From a virus: a DNA stretch of 64,000 bases. Of this stretch, positions 24,888 to 33,080 are shown one piece after another. How positions within the stretch are numbered: the stretch's first letter is position 1; each line of letters begins with the position of its first letter. Made by a program: the position numbers and the translations under genes. The stretch covers positions 1-64,000 of IMG/VR virus record IMGVR_UViG_3300033991_000020. One strand, 5' to 3'. The notes beneath the pieces were generated by a model, which did not search any database, had not been told where the DNA came from, and saw only the letters and a list, made by a program, of their open reading frames with translations.

Positions 24888-25600
24888 ACCTACCAAATCC
24901 TGATATTAAATTTGTCAAGAGTAAAGGCATTGATTTACCAATAATGAAAATTTATTTAGTTGGAAAAATTTCTGGTAATTGTATGGATAAATGTTTAGAA
25001 TGGCGAAAACAAATTATTGAACATTATCGAAATTATAGACCAATTTATGATTTGCCAATGTATAAAAATGGTGAAAAGCCAAAAGATAAAATTATTATTG
25101 GTTATGAATCATATCCAATTTCTTTTATTTGTCCATTAAATTCTGGCGAATCAAAAACAGCAGATTCTCTTGGATTAACATCACACATTCCAAAAAATCT
25201 CATATATGATAAAGACATTTTAAGTTTAACCCAAGCTGATGCTATTGTTGCTAATTTAGATGACTTTATGGAGGTTGGGATTGAAAAGCAATTAAATATG
25301 ACTTATAATGATATGAGAGATAAATCTCAGCATGATATTTGGCAAAATTATAATAATTTAGTTAATGCAATCAAAAATCGCAGAGCAAATTTAGGTAGTC
25401 TTTTTGAAGTATCGGTTGCATTATATTTGCGTAAACCTGTAATTTTAATTGCTGGAACAAAAAATAATAAATACATTCTTGAAAACCACCCCTTTTTCAG
25501 TAGGACTTCAGTTATTGTTTTAAATACAGAACAATTACTTAAAGAAAAATGGCTTCAAGTTTTATATAAGGCCTTAGCAGGTAGTACTGGGGAATATTAA
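24884..25600 (+). CDS. nucleoside 2-deoxyribosyltransferase-like protein 2
   Basis: 238 residues. MKIYLVGKISGN near residue 22 and QADAIVANLDD followed by GSLFEVSVALYLRKPVILI match the deoxyribosyltransferase/SLOG-like layout, with Glu in SLFE as the likely nucleophile. It has a long insertion (residues 150-185). Overlaps genes on both sides. A starter Met at residue 23 would also give a family-like N-terminus; the coupled ATG at 24884 is preferred. Confidence 0.62.
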   Translation: MNLPNPDIKFVKSKGIDLPIMKIYLVGKISGNCMDKCLEWRKQIIEHYRNYRPIYDLPMYKNGEKPKDKIIIGYESYPISFICPLNSGESKTADSLGLTSHIPKNLIYDKDILSLTQADAIVANLDDFMEVGIEKQLNMTYNDMRDKSQHDIWQNYNNLVNAIKNRRANLGSLFEVSVALYLRKPVILIAGTKNNKYILENHPFFSRTSVIVLNTEQLLKEKWLQVLYKALAGSTGEY

Positions 25601-27306
25601 TGATAGCCAAATATCTGCACCTACATAATTTCTACAGCCATACTGATACAGAACTTGCCTTTGATAAGGAGATTTACTCTATTATTGGTAAAATCGAAGG
25701 GAGTAATAAGAGCAACGGGAGTGGCAAGACTTCTTTAGTAAGGGGTATTAATTTTGCACTGTGGGGCGACGCAACTGAATCTGAAAAAAGCGGGCGTAAT
25801 TTACAAGTAAAAGGTGATGCTTTAATCTATAATGATGCTGATGAAATGGAAGTTACTTTTGGCTTTGCAATGAATGAAAATGAGTATGAGATTAAACGTA
25901 CTTTAAAGAGGGGTTCTACTGCCTCAGTTTATATTTCTAAAAATGGAGAAAAACCCTTAAAGTATGGAGTTAAAGATGGCCAAGAAGTCATAGAAAAAAT
26001 ATTAGGCACTAACTATGAAATATTTAAGAATACAAGTTATTTTCAGCAGGGAGATTTAAATTCTTTTTCTAAACTAACACCTAAAGCAGCTAAAGATGTT
26101 GTAATGAGTATTCTTCAATTGGATGTTTATAGCAACTACGAGCAAGCTGTAAAGGACCAGGTTTCTACAGTAAAAGACAAGATACAAGGATTAGATAGCA
26201 GACAAGCCACATTAGAGGAAATGATTAAGAAACAAAAAGAAACACAACAAGAATCCAAATATTCACAAAAAGATTTAAAACAAGTTGAAGATGAAATAAA
26301 TGAAATGTCTTTTAGTAGGCAATTAGAAAATTTTTGGGAAGCCTCTAAAACTAAAAGTTTGGACTTAATTGATAAGCAAAGAACTGAACAACAGCAAAAT
26401 TTAAGTAAGGTTGAAGCTGAAATTAATTTAATAGACCAACGGGTTAGAAAATTAGAAAAACTTTCTGGCGTAAAGAAATGTCCAACCTGTGAACAGGAAT
26501 TAAAAGAAGAGGACATTAAAGCCATTATCCAAGTTCTTAAAACTGACCTAAACAATAGAATCCCAAAAAGAAACCAATTAAAAAAAGCATTACTAACCAT
26601 AGATAAAGCTAAAGCAGAAATAAGAAGTTACTCTTTATCATTATATGATGAATCCTTAGCTCTGGAAAAGAATAGAAAGCTGTCTGAAATCAAAACAGAG
26701 CTTAAAAGAGCTACGCAAGATAAATCAAAGTTAGCAGATTTAATTAAGGAAAATAATAAGGTTATTGAAAACGTAAAACAAGAGAAAGAATTACTTAGTA
26801 AATACAAAAAACTACAGGAGGCGTTTGGACGTAATGGTATTCCTGCTCATATTATAGAGCATGTTATACTAGAAATAGAAGAAACTGCAAATGATATTTT
26901 AACAGGCCTAGATACTAATATTCGTATTTCTATTGAGAGCCAAAAAGATTTAAAAAGTGGGGGCAAAGCAGAAACATTGGACATAAATGTAATTACGCAA
27001 TATGGAGAAAGGCCTTATGCCAATTATTCTGGTGGAGAAAAAACCTTTATAGATTTTGCCATTAGGATGGCTTTATCTATCATTTTGTCGAGGCGTTCAA
27101 ATTGTCAAATACAAACATTAATATTAGACGAAATTTGGGAAAATTTGGATGCGGTTAATAGGAGTTTGGTAACTAGAGCTATTAGTTGGATTAAAAACAA
27201 ATTTGATTTCAAAAGAATATTAATAATATCACACCAAGAAGAGCTAAGAGACGCCTTTGAAAATACTATTAAAGTATATTTTGATGGGAGGAAAAGTTAT
27301 GTTTAA
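25600..27306 (+). CDS. SbcC/Rad50-like ATPase (T4 gp46 type)
   Basis: 568 residues. Walker A NKSNGSGKTS near residues 36-45, a coiled coil, the zinc hook CPTC at 294-297, ABC signature YSGGEKT near 476 and Walker B TLILDEIWENLD. The coiled-coil arms are short, as in phage gp46. It should pair with the SbcD-like protein as a DNA-end processing complex. Overlaps the previous stop by one base. Confidence 0.92.
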   Translation: MIAKYLHLHNFYSHTDTELAFDKEIYSIIGKIEGSNKSNGSGKTSLVRGINFALWGDATESEKSGRNLQVKGDALIYNDADEMEVTFGFAMNENEYEIKRTLKRGSTASVYISKNGEKPLKYGVKDGQEVIEKILGTNYEIFKNTSYFQQGDLNSFSKLTPKAAKDVVMSILQLDVYSNYEQAVKDQVSTVKDKIQGLDSRQATLEEMIKKQKETQQESKYSQKDLKQVEDEINEMSFSRQLENFWEASKTKSLDLIDKQRTEQQQNLSKVEAEINLIDQRVRKLEKLSGVKKCPTCEQELKEEDIKAIIQVLKTDLNNRIPKRNQLKKALLTIDKAKAEIRSYSLSLYDESLALEKNRKLSEIKTELKRATQDKSKLADLIKENNKVIENVKQEKELLSKYKKLQEAFGRNGIPAHIIEHVILEIEETANDILTGLDTNIRISIESQKDLKSGGKAETLDINVITQYGERPYANYSGGEKTFIDFAIRMALSIILSRRSNCQIQTLILDEIWENLDAVNRSLVTRAISWIKNKFDFKRILIISHQEELRDAFENTIKVYFDGRKSYV

Positions 27307-27505
27307 CAACATTAAAGTTATAATAAAAAATATTTGGAAAAGACTTACTTGGATACATATTATTAGTATACATCCAAATATAGATTTAATGAAAGATAAA
27401 ACATGGTATTTTGTAAATTTTTATGTAAAAAGAACTGGGAAAAACATAGAAATAGCTGACATAAAAATTGGAGAAGATAAGGATAAACTAAATGTTAAAT
27501 CGTAA
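27299..27505 (+). CDS. hypothetical protein (68 aa)
   Basis: The ATG at 27299 has GGGAGG eight bases upstream; the frame's upstream extension is shadow of sbcC-like. Basic N-terminus (FNNIKVIIKNIWKRL) then a beta-rich segment. It overlaps the E1-like gene by 14 bp. Family not recognised. Confidence 0.55.
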   Translation: MFNNIKVIIKNIWKRLTWIHIISIHPNIDLMKDKTWYFVNFYVKRTGKNIEIADIKIGEDKDKLNVKS

Positions 27506-28196
27506 AAGTAAAATAAATACAGAACGCTACGATAGGCAAATTGCCCTGGTTGGTAAAGAAGGCCAAGAAAAGCTAAAAAAAGCCTGTGTAATGATTGTTG
27601 GCTGTGGTGGTCTTGGTAATATTGCAGCTAAGTTTTTGGCAGGTTCTGGAATAGGTAAATTGATTTTAATTGACCATGATATTGTTGAGGAATCAAATCT
27701 CAATAGGCAATTTTTATTTAACAAAAAGTCAATAAAAAGACCAAAGGCTACTGCTCTGAAAGAAACACTATACAAAATTAATCCAGAAGTTAAGATTGAA
27801 GCTGTAGTTAAAAAGTTAGACTTTAACACAGAAATAAAAATAATGGAAATAGCTATTACTAATAATGTTTCTGTTATTCTTGATTGTACTGACAACATGG
27901 ACGCAGCCTATTTAGTAGAAGCTATTGCTCTTAATTTACAGGTTCCTTTGGTATTTGGAAAAACTAGTAAATATTCTGGAGTTGTAACTGTTATTAAAGA
28001 TTCTTTTCTAAAAGCAAACTATCCCACTGAACAATTAAATCCAGAAGGAGCTGTTTTTCCAAGTATTAGTGGTATTATAGGGTCTATCCAAGCAAGTTTA
28101 GCTTTAAAGCTTATCTTGGATTTAAAAATAGATGATGATGTATTGTATTATGATGCTTTAAATAACGAAATGGTAAAATATAAAAAAGGAGAATAA
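27492..28196 (+). CDS. E1-like adenylating enzyme (MoeB/ThiF/HesA family)
   Basis: 234 residues. RYDRQIALVG start, nucleotide loop IVGCGGLGN at 35-43, acidic strand LIDHDIVEESNLNRQFLF at 59-76, and a late GIIGSIQASLALKLIL helix, all in family order. These enzymes adenylate the C-terminal glycine of a ubiquitin-like protein. The two zinc CxxC pairs of MoeB/ThiF and the ThiF persulfide Cys are absent (the region reads FLKANYPTEQLNPEG), so it is probably an adenylation-only, zinc-free form. A Gly-Gly-ending MoaD/ThiS-like protein is two genes downstream. Confidence 0.88.
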   Translation: MLNRKSKINTERYDRQIALVGKEGQEKLKKACVMIVGCGGLGNIAAKFLAGSGIGKLILIDHDIVEESNLNRQFLFNKKSIKRPKATALKETLYKINPEVKIEAVVKKLDFNTEIKIMEIAITNNVSVILDCTDNMDAAYLVEAIALNLQVPLVFGKTSKYSGVVTVIKDSFLKANYPTEQLNPEGAVFPSISGIIGSIQASLALKLILDLKIDDDVLYYDALNNEMVKYKKGE

Positions 28197-28197
28197 A

Positions 28198-28527
28198 ATG
28201 ACACAAGAACAAAAAACAATTGCTTTAACAGTTAAGGAGAGATTACTTGTTTCACAAATCTATCCTGAAAAATCAAGCCTAACAGAACAAACTATAGTTA
28301 GGGATGTTTCAAGAAAATTGGAAATAACTCAGGATGAGCAAAAAGAAATCGAGTTCAAAACAATGCCACAAGGTTTCACGTGGAACCAAGAAAAAGAACA
28401 AGTAAAAGCTGTAGAGTTTACAGATGCAGAACTTAATCTTTTAAAAGATAGGGTAAACGCTTTAGACAAAGAACAAAAGATTACACAGCAGATTTTAGAA
28501 CTTTGTTTAAAAATTAAAAATGCTTAA
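28198..28527 (+). CDS. hypothetical protein between E1 and Ubl (109 aa)
   Basis: AAAGGAG precedes the ATG, 1 bp after the E1-like stop. Two helical parts flank a short GFTWNQ segment. I recall similar proteins of unknown function in many phages (beginning with an LTVKERLL-type helix). Contains no Cys, so it is not a thioester-forming E2. The degenerate parS-like palindrome at 28372 lies in its coding sequence. Confidence 0.7.
   Translation: MTQEQKTIALTVKERLLVSQIYPEKSSLTEQTIVRDVSRKLEITQDEQKEIEFKTMPQGFTWNQEKEQVKAVEFTDAELNLLKDRVNALDKEQKITQQILELCLKIKNA
28372..28387. promoter_or_regulatory. degenerate parS-like palindrome inside a gene
   Basis: GGTTTCACGTGGAACC differs from the parS consensus TGTTNCACGTGNAACA only at the outermost base of each arm. 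It is within the 109-aa gene, so it may be coincidence of the codons for GFTWN. Weak ParB binding is possible. Confidence 0.3.
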
Positions 28528-28545
28528 TTAAACAAGGAGGATTAG

Positions 28546-28776
28546 ATGAAGTTACGTATCTTAAATGAAAGTGGTGATTTAGTTCTTACAGATGCCCCAA
28601 CAACCGTAGGCATTGAAAACGTAAAAAAGATGACAACAGCAGAGATTGAAATTGAGTTTAATAGCTTAGTTAAAGAAGGATATACGCCAATCAACGACAA
28701 AACTAAGAAGATTATGAAGGGTTTTAGTACTAAGGTTGATGAAGTTACAATGTTATACCCGATAATAGGCGGTTGA
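28546..28776 (+). CDS. MoaD/ThiS-type ubiquitin-like protein ending in Gly-Gly
   Basis: 76 residues, the size of a minimal beta-grasp protein. It opens with a beta strand (MKLRILNESGD) and ends VDEVTMLYPIIGG, closely matching the DEVA-x-x-PP-V-x-GG end of MoaD and ThiS. The Gly-Gly is at the exact C-terminus, directly before TGA-TAA, so no processing peptidase is needed. It should be adenylated by the E1-like enzyme and then either carry sulfur as thiocarboxylate or become attached to a target. AAGGAGG precedes the ATG. No rhodanese, MoaE, ThiG, E2 or JAB protein is seen in the window. Confidence 0.78.
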   Translation: MKLRILNESGDLVLTDAPTTVGIENVKKMTTAEIEIEFNSLVKEGYTPINDKTKKIMKGFSTKVDEVTMLYPIIGG

Positions 28777-28839
28777 TAAACTATTGGTATTAAATAAGTT
28801 ATGAAAAATAAGCAACTAAACTAACTATGGAATAAATAA

Positions 28840-29853
28840 ATGGACCAACCAGGAACATCCTATAGAATCTGCGTATTTCGTAGTCCTGAAAGATATGATA
28901 GGGAATACGTAGAGATTTCTCATCCTAATTCTCGTAATCATATGAGGACATTAGATTCTTATATTGAAAGCTTTAGAACAGCTCCTAATGAGCTTGTATT
29001 AAGAACAATCCGTTTACAAAGATATAGAGCTTCTTTACATATTTCTTATGAAATGTTAAAAAGTTTAAGAATTAGCTCTTTTGGAACAGATGCTTTTGTT
29101 TTAAATCTTCAAGAAAACCAAGCTCAACAAGCATTATTGCTTACAGTTCTTCGTAGAGTTTCAGAATTAACCGATAGAAGAATAAGAGAAGAAGAAAGAG
29201 GAATTCCAGAACATACCATAATTTTAGACAAAGTAGAATTAATTGAACAAGTTGGAGCAGATAGAATACTGATTGATTTAGTTATTTATGCTTGTCAACA
29301 TAGGGATATTGAATTATGCCAAAGATATTTTGAAGAATATTTTTATAGGCTTTGTGATTCTATTAGCTTACAAAATACAGATATTTACGACACAGAAACA
29401 GGGGCAATCAGAAGAATTGGTAATGCGGCTAATATAACTCAAGAAGATATTAATAGAAGTTATGAGTGGTTAGTTAATTTAAGATATACACAAGAATCAT
29501 CTACGTATGGTCCAGGACCTTGTGGTTGCCCTGCCCCCAATCCAAAAGCAGAAGAAAGAGCATTAAAACTACTGGAATCCATGCTATCAAAAGGAGACTT
29601 TGAAATATACAAAAAAGATGGTTATATAATGGTCGAAGGAAAAAGCCATAAAATATATAAAGTAAGAAGAGGGGCCATGATAGCAGTTTCTGAAAAACAA
29701 AAAGATGGATTATATAAAGACTACAGACTATGTATTGAACCAAAAAATTATGGAACAATTTGTCCTACTGACGAAGTGACAGCCAAAATTAAGCTTATTC
29801 AAGCAGACGAAAATAAATTACATGAAATCGCAAAAAGATTTGAGGGAAAATGA
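28840..29853 (+). CDS. large hypothetical protein, two domains (337 aa)
   Basis: Residues 1-215 are helical and Arg-rich. A GPGPCGCPAPNP hinge (two Cys) follows, then a C-terminal domain reading YKKDGYIMVEG, YKVRRGAMIAV and YRLCIEPKNYG, ending ADENKLHEIAKRF. I recall this C-terminal type in other phage and bacterial proteins of unknown function. It is the last large gene after the E1/Ubl pair and could be a partner or target. No SD is obvious for the ATG at 28840 (the gap 28777-28839 is A+T-rich), so the start is less certain. Confidence 0.7.
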   Translation: MDQPGTSYRICVFRSPERYDREYVEISHPNSRNHMRTLDSYIESFRTAPNELVLRTIRLQRYRASLHISYEMLKSLRISSFGTDAFVLNLQENQAQQALLLTVLRRVSELTDRRIREEERGIPEHTIILDKVELIEQVGADRILIDLVIYACQHRDIELCQRYFEEYFYRLCDSISLQNTDIYDTETGAIRRIGNAANITQEDINRSYEWLVNLRYTQESSTYGPGPCGCPAPNPKAEERALKLLESMLSKGDFEIYKKDGYIMVEGKSHKIYKVRRGAMIAVSEKQKDGLYKDYRLCIEPKNYGTICPTDEVTAKIKLIQADENKLHEIAKRFEGK

Positions 29854-30014
29854 AAGAATTCCTACTCTCAAGAGTCAATAAAAATTTATGCTCAATCTGC
29901 AATAAGCAAATTGACCAAAATGCTATTTTGGTAGATTATAATGAATCTAAATTGAAGGTATGTAAAACTCATATAAAATATGGAGGAAAAGATGCAGAGA
30001 AAAACAATAGTTAG
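29850..30014 (+). CDS. small zinc-ribbon protein (54 aa)
   Basis: Overlaps the preceding TGA by 4 bp (ATGA); GAGGG precedes it. LCSICNKQ and a later VCKTH give a C-x2-C...C-x2-H zinc motif. Function unknown. Confidence 0.6.
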   Translation: MKEFLLSRVNKNLCSICNKQIDQNAILVDYNESKLKVCKTHIKYGGKDAEKNNS

Positions 30015-30059
30015 TTCAAACATTAGAAGTTTGGGGTACAATATTGAAAAGCAAATATA
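29991..30059 (+). pseudogene. truncated KTSC-domain remnant
   Basis: GGAGG lies before this ATG, and the 22 residues begin MQRKTIVSSNIRSLGYN, the characteristic first strand of KTSC-domain proteins (xVSSSNIxSIGYD). The frame then stops after IEKQI, where about 40 more residues would be expected. It is therefore either a decayed gene or a micro-protein. No continuation is seen downstream. Confidence 0.5.
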
Positions 30060-30080
30060 AATGCGTAAAGGGTGAGTATA

Positions 30081-30563
30081 ATGTCTAAAAAAGAACTACT
30101 TTCCAATGTAAAGGACAGTAATCCCAAGGATGCTGTTGGAATTAAAAAAGTTCCGTATCATCTGGTTCCCTCTAATGTTATAGGAGAATTATCTTTAGCG
30201 TTTTTAGAAGGAGCCAGAAAATATAAAGCATATAATTGGCGTGTTGCAGGAGTTAGGGCAAGCGTATACTTGGATGCCTTAGAAAGACATTTAAAGGCCT
30301 GGGAAAACGGAGAAGACCTTGACCCAGATTCTGGGCTAAGTCATATTACAAAAGCATTAGCTTGTTTAGTTGTATTACGAGATGCTATGCTTCTTGATAA
30401 ATGGGTAGACGATAGACCACCAAAAGTTAAGCAGGGGTGGGTCCAAGAATTAAATAAAAAAGCAAAAGAAATTATTGAACGTTACCCCGAAGAACTAGAA
30501 CCTTATACGGAGATAGGACAAAATAAAAACAATGGAAAAACTACAAGCACTAAGAACAGCTAA
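30081..30563 (+). CDS. dATP/dGTP diphosphohydrolase-like protein (DUF5664 type)
   Basis: 160 residues from the ATG at 30081 with AAAGGG upstream (a GTG at 30072 is possible). The pattern SNPKDAVG, PYHLVPSNVIGELSLAFLEG, ARKYKAYNWR and LDALERHLKAWENGED with SGLSHITKALACLVVLRD fits the phage family named dATP/dGTP diphosphohydrolase N-terminal domain (formerly DUF5664). It probably adjusts the deoxynucleotide pool. Catalytic assignment rests on family memory. Confidence 0.75.
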   Translation: MSKKELLSNVKDSNPKDAVGIKKVPYHLVPSNVIGELSLAFLEGARKYKAYNWRVAGVRASVYLDALERHLKAWENGEDLDPDSGLSHITKALACLVVLRDAMLLDKWVDDRPPKVKQGWVQELNKKAKEIIERYPEELEPYTEIGQNKNNGKTTSTKNS

Positions 30564-31272
30564 TGGAATAACGTCGGCAATATTAGAAGATTTAAAGGCT
30601 TTTATCTTACGAGAAAAAGTCTTATCAACAGAGGAAGTAGCAAATAGAGCAGAAAGAATAATGAATATGATGGGAGTTACTTCTGCTTTTAAAGGTTATA
30701 AAGGTTTTCCAGGAATTATGTGTATTAGTCTAAATGATGAAATTATTCATGGGATTCCTAGTAAAGAACGATTAATAAAGAAGGGAGATTTGGTTTCTTT
30801 AGACTTAGGTGTGCGGTATCAAGGCTATTGCTCAGACATGGCTATTTCATTTGTAAACAGCTCCTTTAGTTTTGGCAAAAAACAAAAACTTGTTGAGGAT
30901 ACTAAACAAGCCTTAGAGCATGCTATAAATGAATTAAAAAAAGAGACAGTATATCATATTAGTACAATAACTGGAGTTATTGCCCAGTATTCTAAAAAAT
31001 ATGGTATTGTATTTGAGTATGGAGGCCACCAAATAGGTAAAGAAGTTCACGAAGGTTCTTTATTTATTCCAAACACATGGGAAAGTTTAGCAAAAGACCA
31101 AATATTACCAGTAGGTACAGTTTTTACAACAGAACCAATGTTTACTTTAGGTCGTGGAGAGGTTGTAATTTCTAAAGATAGCTTTACTATTAAAACCAAA
31201 GATAGTTCTTTGGCTTCCCATTTTGAATATTCAATAGCAATAACTGAAAATGGTATTGAGGTTTTAAAATGA
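30532..31272 (+). CDS. map: methionine aminopeptidase, type I
   Basis: 246 residues, normal for MetAP-I. Metal ligands are visible: the two Asp in SLDLGVRYQGYCSDMA, His in GGHQIGKEVHE, Glu in TTEPMF and Glu in SHFEYSIAIT. ISLNDEIIHGIPS matches the substrate-binding segment. It removes initiator methionine after deformylation; a peptide deformylase is encoded at 44197, so the phage carries both steps. The start overlaps the previous gene by 32 bp. Confidence 0.93.
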   Translation: MEKLQALRTANGITSAILEDLKAFILREKVLSTEEVANRAERIMNMMGVTSAFKGYKGFPGIMCISLNDEIIHGIPSKERLIKKGDLVSLDLGVRYQGYCSDMAISFVNSSFSFGKKQKLVEDTKQALEHAINELKKETVYHISTITGVIAQYSKKYGIVFEYGGHQIGKEVHEGSLFIPNTWESLAKDQILPVGTVFTTEPMFTLGRGEVVISKDSFTIKTKDSSLASHFEYSIAITENGIEVLK

Positions 31273-31553
31273 GAAGAGTTAATAAAAAAAGAGAAAAAAT
31301 ATTTGCAGTAAACTATAAAATTGCCCCAGAATTACTTCATAGTTTAGAGCAGATGGAACTATTAACAAAAACAATCGTAGAACCATTAAAAAATAGTGTT
31401 ATAGATACGGGATACAAGCCCATTAGTAAAGCTAAAATTAGACCTTACTCAGATATTGTAGAAAATGCAGAAGAGGGACTATATCAAGTATCTATTAAAG
31501 CTATATTTATAGGAAAGAAAAAAGCAAAGGAGGAAACTAACAATGACACTTAA
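31269..31553 (+). CDS. hypothetical protein (94 aa)
   Basis: Overlaps map by 4 bp. Basic ends around a helical core; no Cys, no membrane segment. Family not recognised. Confidence 0.6.
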   Translation: MRRVNKKREKIFAVNYKIAPELLHSLEQMELLTKTIVEPLKNSVIDTGYKPISKAKIRPYSDIVENAEEGLYQVSIKAIFIGKKKAKEETNNDT

Positions 31554-31794
31554 AGATTTATATAAGAAAGCAAAGGAAAGTAATAATAATAGAATCGGGG
31601 AGTTCTATAACAATTTGCTTGTTTCACTAATTGCATTAATAATTCTAGGAGTATGGATTTTAGTGCTAAATATAATATGGAACAGTCTTAGTCATTCCTT
31701 AAATTTACCTATTTTAAATTATTCACAAACAATTCGTATACTGTTCTTAGGATTAATAATTAAAAATTTATATAAGCAAATAACAATAAAATGA
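31543..31794 (+). CDS. small two-pass membrane protein (83 aa)
   Basis: AAAGGAGG precedes the ATG. Two hydrophobic stretches: residues 27-50 (LLVSLIALIILGVWILVL) and 64-80. The N-terminus is basic and cytoplasmic. It overlaps the sigma-like gene by 4 bp. Function unknown. Confidence 0.6.
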   Translation: MTLKDLYKKAKESNNNRIGEFYNNLLVSLIALIILGVWILVLNIIWNSLSHSLNLPILNYSQTIRILFLGLIIKNLYKQITIK

Positions 31795-32381
31795 AAACTA
31801 TAAATATGAATAGTAATATAAAATCTTATGAGCCTATGATGCACAAGCTTATAAGAAAGTTCAAAATCAAAAGAGATTATGAAGATATACTTCAACTCTT
31901 AAGAATTAAAACATGGGAAGTCTTACGAGACAAAAAATACAAAAAAGCCTATAAAAATGAAAAAGGACAAATTGTCGAAGCTAAACTATCTACCCTATTA
32001 TATAGAGCTCTAACAAACAAGCTAATTGACATACTAAAAACAGACTACAGTTTAAAAATAAAGGATGATGGAACAACTTGGAAAGACTTAAATATAGATA
32101 AAAAAATCATATATTTCTTAAAAAACCCGACATTGTGTGGACTTCCTTTCTTACAAATAGAAAATTACGATATGGAAGATAGTTTAAAAAGCCAATTAGA
32201 TTTTGAACAGTTTTATAAATTACTATCAAAAGAAGACAAACTACTACTAGACGCTATGAAAAATAATGAAGGAAATAAAAAAGAAGTTGCTAAATTCTTA
32301 GATTGTAATATTCGTAGTGTTAACAGGCGTCTATTAAAACTTAAAAAAGAATATAAAAAATACTTGATGGGAGACATTTAA
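31791..32381 (+). CDS. sigma-70-family-like transcription factor
   Basis: 196 residues. YEPMMHKLIRKFKIKRDYEDILQLLRIKTWE resembles sigma region 2 (given in parts: MMHKLIRKF, DYEDILQLLRIKTWE), TLLYRALTNKLIDIL continues region 2.4, and the end (LSKEDKLLLDAMKNNEG, then KKEVAKFLDCNIRSVNRRL) is a region 4 helix-turn-helix. It could direct late transcription in the phage. The spacing between regions is larger than in ECF factors. Confidence 0.7.
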   Translation: MKTINMNSNIKSYEPMMHKLIRKFKIKRDYEDILQLLRIKTWEVLRDKKYKKAYKNEKGQIVEAKLSTLLYRALTNKLIDILKTDYSLKIKDDGTTWKDLNIDKKIIYFLKNPTLCGLPFLQIENYDMEDSLKSQLDFEQFYKLLSKEDKLLLDAMKNNEGNKKEVAKFLDCNIRSVNRRLLKLKKEYKKYLMGDI

Positions 32382-33080
32382 ATGGCTAAAGGTGGAAGAC
32401 GAATAGGTGCTGGAAGGCCTAAAGGAAGAAAAGATTCTGGAGTTAGGCATATAAAGAAAAATTTACCAGTATCAAAAAATGAACCTAATCCAAATTTACC
32501 ATCAAAAGCAACTTATATGCAAATGGAGAAATACCTCAGCGCAGAAAATAGGAAATTATATAGGTCATTAGCCACTAAATTTGAATCGCCAGCAGATTGT
32601 CTTAAGGCGATTAGAGATGATTTAGTCGCCAGATATAATTTAGGACGTATCGGTGAAATGGAAGAAAATTCCTATGCAAAAAAAGCCGCAAAAGATAGTA
32701 TAAAGGAAATAGAAGAAACAGGAAAATTAAATGGGAAAGAATTAACAGATATAGAAAAGATAAATGAATTAAATAGATTACAAAAACAAGCAAAAGTTTA
32801 CCCGCAGTTAAGTTCTAAACTTACTTCTTTAGCTGGAGAAATTAGACAAATTAATGAACTTATTGATAGAATAGAGTCTGGAAGACCTGATAAGGTTATT
32901 AATCTTTTTAATATATTGGATGGTCGAGCCGATAAAAATAAAACAGAAAGATTGCGAGATGAAATTTTTACGTTACCAGAAGAAAACGAAGAAAGTAAAG
33001 AATCTAAAAAACCAATTAACGTAGAAGATGCAGAAATAATAGAACCAAAAGAAGAAAAGAATCCCGATGAAACCAATTAA
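32382..33080 (+). CDS. possible terminase small subunit
   Basis: 232 residues. Begins AKGGRRIGAGRPKGRKDSG, an AT-hook-like basic start seen in many small terminase and DNA-packaging proteins, followed by long helices. The large terminase is 8 kb further on, separated by the glycan island, so the link is indirect. The acidic Glu/Lys C-terminus is likely disordered. A general DNA-binding protein is the alternative. Confidence 0.5.
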   Translation: MAKGGRRIGAGRPKGRKDSGVRHIKKNLPVSKNEPNPNLPSKATYMQMEKYLSAENRKLYRSLATKFESPADCLKAIRDDLVARYNLGRIGEMEENSYAKKAAKDSIKEIEETGKLNGKELTDIEKINELNRLQKQAKVYPQLSSKLTSLAGEIRQINELIDRIESGRPDKVINLFNILDGRADKNKTERLRDEIFTLPEENEESKESKKPINVEDAEIIEPKEEKNPDETN

